Source: an uncultured Cytophagales bacterium | GTDB taxonomy: Bacteria; Bacteroidota; Bacteroidia; Cytophagales; UBA9547 | DNA: 64,000 nucleotides | NCBI GenBank assembly: GCA_945957555.1 | Contig: CAMFLX010000011.1 | Location: forward strand, 1-64,000 | Direction of reading: 5' to 3' | Part shown: positions 43,583 to 53,259 of the stretch, piece after piece | Layout: each line of letters opens with the position of its first letter | How positions within the stretch are numbered: the first letter of the stretch is position 1 | Notes under the pieces: generated by a model | Told to the model about the DNA's origin: nothing | What the model saw: only the letters and a program-made list of their open reading frames with translations | Database searches by the model: none | Program-made: the position numbers and the translations under genes

Positions 43583-43729
43583 GACTTTGAATGTTGGGTG
43601 TTGAATTTTGTATGTTGAGTTTTTGTGTTTTTACAATTATGAAAAAACGGATAATTTTTGAATCTGGAATAAAACGAAAAACCGAACGAAAACTTTTACA
43701 TCTCCGTCCGGCTTTAAGTAAGTATAAAT

Positions 43730-44794
43730 CTAAACTAACTCTCCAAGAATTTTGATATACTTCTCAATTCCTTCCTCTACCTCAATGAGATAGATGAATT
43801 CATTGGCAGTATGCGACCTAGCCGAATTACCTGGTCCCATTTTCACGGATGGCACTGGTATCAAAGCTTGATCTGACGTGGTTGGTGATCCATACGTTTT
43901 TGCTCCAAATTTGGTTGCAGCTTTTACCAAAGCATGCTCTGGGTCAATAAACGAAGGCCTCAACCTTACTGATCGCGGATGCACTTCCGATTCTATGTTG
44001 TCATCAATGATTTTCAACACTTCCTCGTTTCTGTACATCTCCGTGATGCGTACATCTATAGTAAACTGGCACTTTTCTGGAACCACATTGTGCTGATAAC
44101 CTGCATTGATGATGGTTACCGACATTTTCATAGGTCCTAAGTGCGGAGAAACTCTGTCGAACTTATAATTTTTAATCCATTCTATATCTTTAATGGCTTT
44201 ATAAATCGCATTGTCACCTTCCTCACGTGCGGCGTGCCCTGCTTTGCCTATGGCTACACAGTCAATCACCATCAGTCCTTTTTCTGCTACTGCTATATCC
44301 ATTAAGGTAGGTTCCCCTACAATGGCAAAATCTATCTTGCCCAATTTTGGATATACCAATTCAAGTCCGTCAAAACCTGAAATCTCTTCTTCTGCGGTAG
44401 CTGCGATACAGAAATTATATTTCATGTTTTCCTTATCGTAGAAATGCAAGAAGGTAGCAATGAGCGATACCAGACACCCCCCAGCATCGTTACTGCCCAA
44501 ACCAAATAATTTTCCATCTTTTACAAAAGGATCGTAAGGATCATTTGTATAACCTGGGTTTGGCTTTACAGTATCATGGTGCGAATTTAATAAAATAGTT
44601 GGTTTATTGCTATCAAAATTTTTATTAAATGCCCAAATATTATTTTTCTCCCTTTTGGTCTCGACTCCTCTTTCTGTTAAAAAGTTGTTGAGAATCTCGG
44701 CTGTATTGTGCTCTTGCTTACTAAACGACTCGGTTCTAATCAGATGTTTGAGCAGTTCTATAGCGTCTTGTTGTAATTTATCTAAAGCAAACAT
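43730..44794 (-). CDS. M20 metallopeptidase, ArgE-like deacylase
   Basis: The 354-residue protein is an M20 family hydrolase with the two-zinc site: H72 and D74 (SHHDTV), D103 (GSNDAGG), E135-E137 (TAEEE). It is close to acetylornithine/acetylcitrulline deacetylases of Bacteroidota, in which arginine synthesis uses an acetylcitrulline intermediate. I infer a deacetylation role in arginine or citrulline synthesis, but no other arg gene lies in the window, so the symbol is withheld. The length is typical. It is cytoplasmic. A divergent haemoglobin gene starts about 250 bases away. Confidence 0.75.
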   Translation of the reverse strand: MFALDKLQQDAIELLKHLIRTESFSKQEHNTAEILNNFLTERGVETKREKNNIWAFNKNFDSNKPTILLNSHHDTVKPNPGYTNDPYDPFVKDGKLFGLGSNDAGGCLVSLIATFLHFYDKENMKYNFCIAATAEEEISGFDGLELVYPKLGKIDFAIVGEPTLMDIAVAEKGLMVIDCVAIGKAGHAAREEGDNAIYKAIKDIEWIKNYKFDRVSPHLGPMKMSVTIINAGYQHNVVPEKCQFTIDVRITEMYRNEEVLKIIDDNIESEVHPRSVRLRPSFIDPEHALVKAATKFGAKTYGSPTTSDQALIPVPSVKMGPGNSARSHTANEFIYLIEVEEGIEKYIKILGELV

Positions 44795-45009
44795 GTTTCA
44801 AATTTAGTGATATTGTAAAAATATAAAAGGAATGTAGATGAGAAATGGGTAGAAATGTACTACCTAACAACAACAGGATACCCTCACGGGTGGCGGGAGT
44901 AAACAGATAATGATATAAGATATGGTGTTTTCCAAAATCATGGGGGCAAATATAATTGGATTTTGTTAATTTGCAATGGAATCGTGATACATGATTTCCA
45001 AAATTCACC

Positions 45010-45026
45010 AAAGGCTTCAAGCCTTT
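45010..45026 (+). promoter_or_regulatory. Small hairpin in the leader of the haemoglobin gene
   Basis: AAAGGCT (45010-45016) and AGCCTTT (45020-45026) form a perfect stem with a 3-base loop, ending 18 bases before the ATG at 45045. It could be an operator or an RNA hairpin. No direct evidence of function. Confidence 0.35.
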
Positions 45027-45044
45027 AGCATTAAGCAATTCACA

Positions 45045-45431
45045 ATGAAGGATATTGAAAACAGAACGGATATAGAAAGCCTCATCGAACACTTTTATAG
45101 CAAGCTTGTGCATGTGGAGGGCGTGGGGGATTTCTTTGGCAAAGTAGTTTCTATAGACTGGGAACACCACAAACCCATCATGGTAGGTTTTTGGGATTTT
45201 ATACTTTTTAATACACCCAATGCCTATATGGGCAACGTGATGAACCCGCACTTGTTGCTGAACGATAAGAAAATGATATTACCCGAGCACTTCGAGCAGT
45301 GGCTCAGCACTTTTAATGAATCGGTAGATGAACTGTTCAAAGGCCCTAAGGCTGACGATGCCAAAAATGCGGCCTTCAACATAGGTGCTACCATGAAATA
45401 CAAAATCAAAAAGGCCAACCAAGGCAAATAA
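45045..45431 (+). CDS. Group III truncated haemoglobin
   Basis: I choose the ATG at 45045, because the family's first helix begins shortly after (MKDIENRTDIESLIEHFY). The preceding 18 codons in frame contain a hairpin and are unlikely to be coding. The 128-residue protein has IEHFYSKLVHV, FFGKVV and the proximal haem-binding His in PEHFEQWLSTF (H82), all typical of group III globins. It binds haem and handles O2 or NO in the cytoplasm. The PhyH gene starts 8 bases after its stop and is co-transcribed. Confidence 0.88.
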   Translation: MKDIENRTDIESLIEHFYSKLVHVEGVGDFFGKVVSIDWEHHKPIMVGFWDFILFNTPNAYMGNVMNPHLLLNDKKMILPEHFEQWLSTFNESVDELFKGPKADDAKNAAFNIGATMKYKIKKANQGK

Positions 45432-45439
45432 CAGCATAC

Positions 45440-46156
45440 ATGAGTATGAATACCTTGCTTGAAACTTATAGAAGGGATGGTTATGCGATTGTAACTGAAC
45501 TTTTCTCCAAACAAGAGCTTGCGCGCCTCATTCAGACTATTGAAACTACCAGACCGCTCAGTGCCAACTTTCGGAGATCCAGCGAATTGTTTGCCATCCG
45601 TCAGTTTTTGCAAGAGATTCCTACGGTTAAGGACCTGATTTTTACCCAAGGGTTCAGAGATTTCATCAGGAATCATTTTGGAGAGGGCTATTTTGTGAGC
45701 AAATCCATTTATTTCGATAAACCACCGCTCTCCAATTGGTTTGTGGCCTACCATCAGGATCTTACGATTTCTGTGGATCAAAAAGTAGACTTGGATGGCT
45801 TTGGCCCATGGACGGTGAAGCAAAACCAATTTGCGGTGCAGCCTCCATTATCCATTTTGCAAAATAACTTTACGATCCGAATTCACCTCGACCACACGGA
45901 CCGATATAATGGCGCCCTTAAAGTTGTGTTGGGCTCTCCTCAAAAAGGAATCTACAGACCAGAAACGATCGATTGGAATGTGGAAAAAGAAGCGATCTGC
46001 GAAGTACCTGCGGGAGGCATCATGCTTATGTCCCCTCTATTGCTCCATGCCTCAGAGCGCAGTACGGTACCACAACGCAGAAAGGTGATTCATTTAGAGT
46101 TTGCAAGCCTTCCTCTGCCAGAACCCTTGCTGTGGTCGGAACAGATAAGATTTTAA
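45440..46156 (+). CDS. PhyH-type Fe(II)/2-oxoglutarate dioxygenase
   Basis: The 238-residue protein has a jelly-roll (double-stranded beta-helix) oxygenase core: H105 and D107 (YHQDLTI), distal H203 (LLLHAS) and a following Arg for 2-oxoglutarate. FVAYHQD and NGALKVVLGSPQKG are typical of phytanoyl-CoA dioxygenase-like proteins. It should oxidise an organic substrate with O2 and 2-oxoglutarate. The substrate is unknown. Coupling with an O2-binding truncated haemoglobin 8 bases upstream suggests that the globin helps provide oxygen or respond to oxygen or NO. That is inference. Confidence 0.82.
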   Translation: MSMNTLLETYRRDGYAIVTELFSKQELARLIQTIETTRPLSANFRRSSELFAIRQFLQEIPTVKDLIFTQGFRDFIRNHFGEGYFVSKSIYFDKPPLSNWFVAYHQDLTISVDQKVDLDGFGPWTVKQNQFAVQPPLSILQNNFTIRIHLDHTDRYNGALKVVLGSPQKGIYRPETIDWNVEKEAICEVPAGGIMLMSPLLLHASERSTVPQRRKVIHLEFASLPLPEPLLWSEQIRF

Positions 46157-46158
46157 TA

Positions 46159-47667
46159 TTAAAGTCCTTCTACCCAAGCTTTAAGTTTAAAACTTGGATC
46201 CGCTGAAATCTTGTTGCGGAGTCGCTGCTTTGCTTTTTTCACACTGTCTTCTGAGATTCCCATCATAGAGGCAATTTCTCTCGGAGAAAGCTGCAACTTC
46301 ATAACTGCCGCCAATCGAATGTCTCCAAAGGAAAGATCTGGGTATTCTGTTTTTAGTTTTGTAAAAAATCCTCCATAAACATCTTCAAAACGGGTCTTAA
46401 ACTGCTTCCAGTCATCGTCAGTAAGGATAGTGGCACTGGTAAGTTCTTCAAGCATTCTGTTTCGTGACGACTTCCTGATGTCTTCCCTTTCCAACGATTC
46501 GTTGAGTTTCTTTTTCAATTGCTCCATTGTCTCGTTTTTCTCGATGAGCACAGTAGTATAATGTTTCAATTTTTTCAACCTCAATTCCAGCTCCTTTTCG
46601 AGGTTATCCTTTTCGAGTCGCGATGCCTTGAGCTCCGTCTTCAAAAGATTCGTTTGTACTTTGGCCAGCTCTTGATTTTTCTTAGTTTTAATGCGATGCC
46701 CTATAAATAGCAAGACACAAATAACAACCAGCAAGGCCAATACAGATCCCGCTATGATGAGCTTAAGGTTGATGATCTGTTTTTCGGCTTCCAAAGCTTG
46801 AATCTCTAAGTTTTTCTGCTGACTGTTATTTTCAACTTGTAAACGAGTGATCTCATCTATCTTCTTTTCGATCTTCAGTTTTTTATGAGCTTCATAAAAC
46901 TGATCAAAAGATTGGTAAGCTTCCTTATAATATCCTAGTTCATAATAGGTTTTTGAAATGTCTTTCAAATTGCTCCTTTGCAAATCATTACTGTGAAGCA
47001 ATTCGGCCCAGCGCAAGGCTTGATGGTAATATGCCAGAGACTGCTCCAGTTTTCCCCAACGTCTATGCACATCGCCTAGGTTATTCAGCACCTTGGCCAT
47101 AAAGAAAGTGTCTCTTATAGATTCCGAAATTTTATAAGCTTTTTCTAGATAGGCACGAGAGGTGTCATAATTTTGAGTGCTTTCATACACACTCGCGATA
47201 TTGTCATACACCATAGCGAGTCCTTTGTCTTGTTTCAATTCAGAAAAATAAACTAAGGATTTCTTAAAACCCACGAAAGCTTCTTCTGTACGTCCTTGGT
47301 CTTCCAAGATATCCCCTTGATAAGCCAGTACGTATGCCAAGCCTTCCTTATCATGTTGCTGTTCAAAGATCCCCAATGATTTATGTAGATAAGCAAGGGC
47401 ATCTTTTTCATAATCAAAATACTCATAACAATTTGCCAAATGCATGTAAGCATAGCCCAATACGGAAGACTTAGGCTTTTGTACCTCAAGTTCGGTTGTT
47501 AGTTTTAAAAAGAAACTAAATGCCGAAAGGTAATCTTCCTTCAGGAAGAGTTGCTCTCCTTTTTTGAGACTGTCTGCGTAGCCTTGGGCAGATATACTTT
47601 TACTGATAAACAGCAATAACACCAGACAAATCTTTACTAAACCTTTATACCACACCACATGCAACAC
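46159..47667 (-). CDS. TPR membrane regulator with LuxR-like HTH
   Basis: The 502-residue protein has a signal peptide. A TPR region (about 30-270) has YAYMHLANCYEYFDYEKDALAYLHKSLGIFEQ, LAMVYDNIASVYESTQNYDTSRAYLEKAYKI, and so on. One membrane segment (about 290-315: LIIAGSVLALLVVICVLLFIG) is followed by a coiled coil (320-400). A C-terminal LuxR-type HTH (about 440-490) has LSPREIASMMGISEDSVKKAKQRLRNKI. This is the SprE/GppX-unlike but common Bacteroidota architecture in which periplasmic TPRs sense a partner and a cytoplasmic HTH binds DNA. The plus-strand PhyH gene converges on it with only two bases between. The targets are unknown; the receptor-phosphatase operon that starts divergently at 47846 is a good candidate. 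Confidence 0.85.
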   Translation of the reverse strand: MLHVVWYKGLVKICLVLLLFISKSISAQGYADSLKKGEQLFLKEDYLSAFSFFLKLTTELEVQKPKSSVLGYAYMHLANCYEYFDYEKDALAYLHKSLGIFEQQHDKEGLAYVLAYQGDILEDQGRTEEAFVGFKKSLVYFSELKQDKGLAMVYDNIASVYESTQNYDTSRAYLEKAYKISESIRDTFFMAKVLNNLGDVHRRWGKLEQSLAYYHQALRWAELLHSNDLQRSNLKDISKTYYELGYYKEAYQSFDQFYEAHKKLKIEKKIDEITRLQVENNSQQKNLEIQALEAEKQIINLKLIIAGSVLALLVVICVLLFIGHRIKTKKNQELAKVQTNLLKTELKASRLEKDNLEKELELRLKKLKHYTTVLIEKNETMEQLKKKLNESLEREDIRKSSRNRMLEELTSATILTDDDWKQFKTRFEDVYGGFFTKLKTEYPDLSFGDIRLAAVMKLQLSPREIASMMGISEDSVKKAKQRLRNKISADPSFKLKAWVEGL

Positions 47668-47845
47668 TTAAAAACCAATTCACAAAAATAAGCCTCAAGT
47701 GTGTTAAGAGAATATTATCATTTTGGATTGCAAATGTTAATATACTGTTTGTAAGCCAATTACAAATAAGACCATTACCTCATGTCCCCTACTTTGTCCC
47801 CCCTAAATCTTTGTACTAGAACATCTCGAGGACAAACTTTGCAAA

Positions 47846-50620
47846 ATGATTTTTAGATTCATGTTATACAGAATCATTTTCTTCTGGATTAGCTGCATTA
47901 CTTTTTTAATGACTGGTGCTAACATCAAAGGAGTTGTGAACGACTCACTGACCGGGGAGTCGCTCATCAGTGCTGTAGTCTTCATAAAGGGAACCGAACA
48001 GAGCGTAGAGTCTGATCTGGAAGGCCGTTTCGAATTCAAGAATGCACCTTCCGGCTCTCTGGTCTTAGTTTGCTTTGCAGAGGGCTATTTACGAAGGGAA
48101 CTCATAGTCACTATTGATAGTGCCGAAAGTGAAGCAACTGTACAGTTTCTCCTAGTTAATGAAGCAATCACGGACTTGGGCACAGTAACTATGATTTCCG
48201 CACATGACAGGGAATCGGATGAAAACGCCAGAGCAAAGGAAAAGAATGCGGATCAGATCACCAATATAGTCTCTGCCAAAGCGATCCAGATTTCTCCAGA
48301 CATTACAGTGGCCAATGTGGTACAAAGAGTCTCTGGTATATCGGTAGAACGCAACAGCAATGGAGACGGGCAACATGCCATAGTGCGTGGTATGGATAAG
48401 CGCTACAACTATACTACTGTAAATGGGGTAAAAATCCCAAGCCCGGACAACAAGTACCGATACGTACCGCTCGATTTATTTCCTGCGGAGATGCTTGACA
48501 GACTTGAAGTAACAAAGTCGCTGAGTCCTCAGCTTGAGGGGGATGCCATAGGTGGTGCCATTAATTTGGTGATGAAAGACGCCCCAGACCACCCTTATCT
48601 GAGTGCAAACATCGCTACCGGATTCTGCGAACTGTTTACCAAAAGAGATTTTGTTTCCTATGGCTTTAAAGCGATCCATGAAGTTTCTCCTTATGAAGAA
48701 AGAGGCAAAAACTACAGTGCTCAACTCTCGGACTTTCCCACAGGAACCATTGCTTATAAAAATATTTCAGCTCCGCTTAATACGGTAGCTGGACTCTCTT
48801 TGGGAAACAGATTCTTTAAGAAGAAACTCGGTGTGCTCATTGCTACCAGCTATCAAAACACCTATAGGGGAAATAACAGCACCTTTTTTGGTGCTGAAAA
48901 CGTGGATACCAACCGGTATGCAACCCTAGTAAACATGAGTGAAAGGCAGTACTCCGAGCTGCAGAGACGCTATGGCGTACATGCCAAACTAGACTATAAA
49001 TTGGGCGCTCGTCACAAGTTTCATTGGTACAATGTAGCTATTGGGCTCGATAACATACAAATACGTAATGTAAAAACGGTGGATTTCTCCTCCAACTATC
49101 ATCCTGACAGCGGCACTGCGAAGCTCACTTATAGTACACGCTCACGCTATACCACACAAAAAATCTATAACAGCACACTCCAAGGCGAACACAGTCTGCT
49201 GCCTAAGTTTAAAATTCAGTGGTCTGCTGTATACTCATTGGCGACCAACTTGGTGCCCGACAATACCACCATAAACCTTAGGGGTGTGAGAGAGAACAAC
49301 CAAGACAGAATCACCACTGCCAACAATGCCACAAGACGTTGGGAGCACAACTCTGATCGTGATTTTTCAGCATACTTAAACCTGACTTATACACAAAGGT
49401 TGATTGATACGGTTGTCGAATGGATGATGGGAGGGCTGTACAGAACCAAACATCGCGATAACTTCTACAACAACTACACCTTTCAAATTCGCCCAGACCA
49501 TGTAAATGATGAGTTTGGCAAAGATTTCCAGCGCTATTCGGATATTCCTTGGCTCCTACAAAACCCAAAAGGCAGCGTAGCCACCGCGCTCAATTACGAC
49601 GCCAGCGAGGAACTCAGAGATGGCTACCTTCAATTTAAATTTACCAAATTCAAAACTCAGGTCTTAGGCGGCGCTAGGGTAGAACACATACAGCAAGGTT
49701 ATGAGCTTCGGTATCCTGCCAACGAGAGCTATCCTGTTGGTAAACAAACCTACACAGATCTATTACCCAGTCTGAGCCTTAAACACATGCCTTACAAAAA
49801 CCACAATGTAAGACTCTCCTATTTTAGGTCGCTCAATAGGCCTGGCTTCTTTGAGATCGTACCCTATAATATGATCTATGAAGACTATAGGGAAAGAGGC
49901 AATCCGCAACTGAAAAGAGCCTTGGCAGACAATCTCGACATGAGATATGAGTATTTTCCCAAAGCCAATGAGCAATATATGCTGGGCATTTTTTATAAAC
50001 ACATCCAAAACCCTATAGAATATACCTTGCAGGCAGACGCCAAAAGAGGCAGCGACATCTACTATTCACCGGGCAATTTCGGCAACGCTACCAACTACGG
50101 TTTGGAGCTCGACCTCATCAAGTATTATAAAAAACTGGGCCTTAAAGCCAACTACACTTATACTCATTCTGCGATTACCACAGCTAAGTCTCTGCGCATT
50201 CGTGATGAAAAGGGAGATCTAAAGCTCATCTCGGTAGATCAAACACGCCCACTGTACGGTCAAGCAGCACACGTAGGCAATGTGACCTTCATGTTTATTG
50301 ACAGCAAGAAAGGACTAGAAACACAGATTGCTGCAGCATATACAGGCGCGCGCATCAATACGGTATCGCAATTTGCAGACAATGACCTATGGCAAAAAGG
50401 CATCCTACAAATGGATCTATCGCTCAACAAGACTTTCAAAAAGAAACTAACGGTATTCTTAAAGGTCAACAACCTGCTCAATACACCTCTCGAGGTGTAC
50501 ATCAAAGGTGAAAACATGGCCAACAATGAAATTCCGCTACAAGAAAAGTCTGGCAAAACACTCATTCAGAAAGACTATTACCAGCGCTCCTATTTATTGG
50601 GACTGCGGTACAAATTTTAA
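47846..50620 (+). CDS. TonB-dependent receptor
   Basis: The 924-residue protein has a hydrophobic signal sequence and a carboxypeptidase-like beta-sandwich (residues 28-110: NIKGVVNDSLTGESLISAVVFIKGTEQ). The plug domain (about 120-250) has ANVVQRVSGISVERNSNGDGQHAIVRGMDKRYNYTTVNG, and a 22-stranded barrel follows, ending SYLLGLRYKF with the terminal Phe expected for outer-membrane insertion. It should import a ligand across the outer membrane with energy from TonB. The two following genes encode a surface beta-helix lipoprotein and an acid phosphatase, so the ligand may be an organophosphate. That is inference from the neighbours. There is no SusD-type partner. Confidence 0.92.
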   Translation: MIFRFMLYRIIFFWISCITFLMTGANIKGVVNDSLTGESLISAVVFIKGTEQSVESDLEGRFEFKNAPSGSLVLVCFAEGYLRRELIVTIDSAESEATVQFLLVNEAITDLGTVTMISAHDRESDENARAKEKNADQITNIVSAKAIQISPDITVANVVQRVSGISVERNSNGDGQHAIVRGMDKRYNYTTVNGVKIPSPDNKYRYVPLDLFPAEMLDRLEVTKSLSPQLEGDAIGGAINLVMKDAPDHPYLSANIATGFCELFTKRDFVSYGFKAIHEVSPYEERGKNYSAQLSDFPTGTIAYKNISAPLNTVAGLSLGNRFFKKKLGVLIATSYQNTYRGNNSTFFGAENVDTNRYATLVNMSERQYSELQRRYGVHAKLDYKLGARHKFHWYNVAIGLDNIQIRNVKTVDFSSNYHPDSGTAKLTYSTRSRYTTQKIYNSTLQGEHSLLPKFKIQWSAVYSLATNLVPDNTTINLRGVRENNQDRITTANNATRRWEHNSDRDFSAYLNLTYTQRLIDTVVEWMMGGLYRTKHRDNFYNNYTFQIRPDHVNDEFGKDFQRYSDIPWLLQNPKGSVATALNYDASEELRDGYLQFKFTKFKTQVLGGARVEHIQQGYELRYPANESYPVGKQTYTDLLPSLSLKHMPYKNHNVRLSYFRSLNRPGFFEIVPYNMIYEDYRERGNPQLKRALADNLDMRYEYFPKANEQYMLGIFYKHIQNPIEYTLQADAKRGSDIYYSPGNFGNATNYGLELDLIKYYKKLGLKANYTYTHSAITTAKSLRIRDEKGDLKLISVDQTRPLYGQAAHVGNVTFMFIDSKKGLETQIAAAYTGARINTVSQFADNDLWQKGILQMDLSLNKTFKKKLTVFLKVNNLLNTPLEVYIKGENMANNEIPLQEKSGKTLIQKDYYQRSYLLGLRYKF

Positions 50621-50661
50621 AACAATCATTCAAACGTGTATTTAACATTAACATTTAAAAA

Positions 50662-51915
50662 ATGAAAACGAGCAAGTTACTTTTAGGACTATCACTGTCA
50701 ACCATGTTGATGGTAAGCAGCTGTAAAAAGACAAAAACGGAAGAGCCCGCCGTACAACAAACCAATGTATCGGGCAATGTGGAAGGTACTTGGAACAACA
50801 CCAAGATCTACACAGTATCGGGCACCATCACTGTAGCAGAGGGCAAGGCCTTGACCATAGAGGAAGGCACCACCATCATCTTCGATCCTGCTACGCACCC
50901 AGAGTTCATCGTAAAGGGTAACCTATACTGCAAAGGCACGGAGCAAAACCCTGTTAAACTCACGGTGCCAGATTCGAGCAAGACAGAAGCCAACAAGTTT
51001 GGAAAGCTCTGGGGAGGAATTTTCGGGAGTAATACCTGCGCTGAGATGTTGATCGAGCACACAATCATAGAATATGGTGGCGCCACCACCACCGAGGAGT
51101 CGGTATCGGTTAAAGACGGATTGTACAAGGCAGTATCTGGAGAAAACGTGCCTGTACTGAACTACGCTAATGTGAACGGCAAGTTGGTGTTTAGAAATAA
51201 CACCGTGCGTAACTTCCAAGAAGACGGACTTTATTTGGAAGGCGGGCAAATGATCATTGCCAACAATGTGTTCTATACCACAGGGCTTACAGGTGGCGAT
51301 GCCATCAACATCAAGTCTGGCGTATTGGCTGATGTGGCGTATAACCTCATCTATGGAGTGAACACCAACGGCCTCAAGCTCTCCAACTCTGGCGACCGTA
51401 CCCCACAGGCTTATGTAAAGGCTTATAACAATACGATCGTGAATGCGGGCTGGAGAAGACCTGATGTAAAAGGTGGATCTATCTGGTTGGAAAAAAATGT
51501 ACGCGTTGACCTTGCCAACAACCTCTTAGCCAACTGTAGGTTTGGCGTGAAAAGAGATACCAAGAACAAGGAAGATGTGCGTAGCACTATTAACAACGGC
51601 CACTACTATGGCTATACCCAAACAGGCGTAGATCAGTTCCAGCCTTCTGCCGACATAGTTAAGGATACGAATGCAATCATCTCAAACGTGGTGGGTGCCA
51701 ACGACCCTAAGTTTGTGAACTATCCCGTAAACACCGATGGCAACAATGCCACTTTCAATACCGCTTGGGACTTTCACCTACAAGCAGGCGCGCCTGGTCT
51801 CAACAAAGGGAAGACCAGCCTAAGCTTACACTTCGCTTCAGGGCTGGTGTTGAACGGCATCACTTATAGTTCTCCTGCCATCGGTACCTATATTGGTGCT
51901 TATAGTACTAAATAG
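50662..51915 (+). CDS. Beta-helix lipoprotein
   Basis: The 417-residue protein has a lipoprotein signal (SSC, Cys21) followed by a right-handed parallel beta-helix. Repeated short turns (VAEGKALTIEEGTTIIFD, FIVKGNLYCKGTEQNPVKLTV, LLIEHTIIEYGG, IIANNVFYTTGLTGGDAINIKSG, LSNNGDRTPQAYVKAYNNTIVNAG) fit this fold. It is likely anchored on the cell surface and could bind a polymer or shape the receptor's ligand. It is co-transcribed with the TonB receptor (41-base gap). A hairpin at 51922-51964 separates it from the phosphatase gene. No catalytic residues are evident. Confidence 0.8.
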   Translation: MKTSKLLLGLSLSTMLMVSSCKKTKTEEPAVQQTNVSGNVEGTWNNTKIYTVSGTITVAEGKALTIEEGTTIIFDPATHPEFIVKGNLYCKGTEQNPVKLTVPDSSKTEANKFGKLWGGIFGSNTCAEMLIEHTIIEYGGATTTEESVSVKDGLYKAVSGENVPVLNYANVNGKLVFRNNTVRNFQEDGLYLEGGQMIIANNVFYTTGLTGGDAINIKSGVLADVAYNLIYGVNTNGLKLSNSGDRTPQAYVKAYNNTIVNAGWRRPDVKGGSIWLEKNVRVDLANNLLANCRFGVKRDTKNKEDVRSTINNGHYYGYTQTGVDQFQPSADIVKDTNAIISNVVGANDPKFVNYPVNTDGNNATFNTAWDFHLQAGAPGLNKGKTSLSLHFASGLVLNGITYSSPAIGTYIGAYSTK

Positions 51916-51921
51916 TAATTT

Positions 51922-51964
51922 ACCCAAAGGCTGTATAGGTTTTTACACTATACTCCCTTTGGGT
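51922..51964. terminator. Attenuator-like hairpin before the phosphatase
   Basis: ACCCAAAGG (51922-51930) pairs exactly with CCTTTGGGT (51956-51964), and the loop has a second GTATAG/CTATAC stem (51933-51938 with 51948-51953). It may attenuate transcription into the next gene. Confidence 0.6.
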
Positions 51965-52018
51965 TTACCATATTATTCACAGTTTTTTTCAAGCATTTAA
52001 AGAACAAGTTTTATTAAG

Positions 52019-52993
52019 ATGAATTATTTTTCCAAAATCGTTATTGGTGCCGTTTTCGCCTCAATGACCTTAGCTTGTAATCACAAGCATTCTCCCCAAT
52101 CAAGTGGTGTGAGTTTTACTAAAAAACATATCGAAGACGATGCCTTTGTGTTCTTCGTGATAGGCGACTGGGGCCGCAACGGCGAAAGCATGCAAAGCGA
52201 AGTGGCGGCATTTATGAAAAAGTGCGCCGAAATCGCGGATCCCGAATTCATCATTTCTACTGGCGACAACTTCTATACCTATGGTGTAGCAAGTATAGAC
52301 GACCCACAGTGGATGAATTCATTTGAAAACGTGTACAAGAGCAATGCGCTACAAATAGATTGGCACCCTGTACTAGGCAATCACGACTACAGAGGTAATA
52401 CCCAAGCACAGATAGATTACACCAAAAAGAGCAGACGATGGGTAATGCCTGCACCTTACTATACCTTTAGCAAAGAAACAGACGATGACCAAAAAATACG
52501 TTTCATGTTTATAGACACCAACCCGTATGTGAAGAAATACAGAAAAAGCATGACGGACTACCCAGATCTTGCCAAGCAAGACACCCTGAAACAATGGCAG
52601 TGGATAGACAGTGTATTTACAGCATCAACCCAAGCCAAAGAAGAATGGAAGTTTGTGATCGGCCACCACCCAGTGTATTCCTCAAATCCTAAACATGGCG
52701 ACACCAAAGAACTTTTTGGCACCCTAAAGCCCAGACTAGAAACCAACAAGGTGCAGGCTTATTTTTGTGGGCATGACCACGACCTGCAGCATCAAAAACC
52801 GCAAGGCAGTGTCGTAGACTACATTTTGTCTGGTTCAGGTGCTGAGGTAAGACCCTCGGCATCGTATGAGCACACCCTATTCGCAGGCAGTATCCCTGGC
52901 TTTGCCATCGTAACCGTCAAGGGCGATACCATGAAGCTGTATTTTGTAAACCACAAAGGTAAAATCGTATATAGCTATTCTAGAAAGCGATAA
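52019..52993 (+). CDS. Purple-acid-phosphatase-like metallophosphoesterase
   Basis: The 324-residue protein has a lipobox (LAC, Cys20). It carries the metallophosphoesterase motifs in order: D50 (VIGDWG), D83/N84/Y87 (STGDNFYTYG), N121/H122 (LGNHDYRG), H of GHHPVYSS and H-x-H of GHDHDLQH. This resembles mammalian-type small purple acid phosphatases (ACP5), with a redox-tuning Tyr at position 87. It would release phosphate from esters in the periplasm or on the surface. As the third gene of the receptor operon it is the likely catalytic partner. A 16-17-bp hairpin follows the gene. Confidence 0.88.
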   Translation: MNYFSKIVIGAVFASMTLACNHKHSPQSSGVSFTKKHIEDDAFVFFVIGDWGRNGESMQSEVAAFMKKCAEIADPEFIISTGDNFYTYGVASIDDPQWMNSFENVYKSNALQIDWHPVLGNHDYRGNTQAQIDYTKKSRRWVMPAPYYTFSKETDDDQKIRFMFIDTNPYVKKYRKSMTDYPDLAKQDTLKQWQWIDSVFTASTQAKEEWKFVIGHHPVYSSNPKHGDTKELFGTLKPRLETNKVQAYFCGHDHDLQHQKPQGSVVDYILSGSGAEVRPSASYEHTLFAGSIPGFAIVTVKGDTMKLYFVNHKGKIVYSYSRKR

Positions 52994-52996
52994 ATC

Positions 52997-53033
52997 ATAG
53001 CGATGCCTTCGCTTCAAGCGAAGGCATCGCTAT
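52997..53033 (+). terminator. Terminator of the receptor-phosphatase operon
   Basis: ATAGCGATGCCTTCGCTT (52997-53014) pairs with AAGCGAAGGCATCGCTAT (53016-53033). Downstream is TTTAATAAAA. It follows the stop by 4 bases. Confidence 0.85.
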
Positions 53034-53259
53034 TTAATAAAACCTACAAAAATTCAAACCAGAAATGACTTGGTAAAATAAAGTTAAGCTCAAGCAAACA
53101 AACCCAATTAATGATTTAATCGACGATTTTCATAAGGGTGCTTAAGCGTAATGAAACCTCATGTTTTAGCATACAAAACACCTTAATTATCCCATAAAAC
53201 AAATCCTATTCTGTGACATATTCTATCTTTTGATGTAAACTTGTATCAAATGATAGACA

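Noticed and set aside
44778-45829. Minus-strand frames of 157 and 201 codons opposite the haemoglobin and dioxygenase genes
   Set aside because: They are antisense to two recognisable genes with conserved active-site residues, and show no family features.
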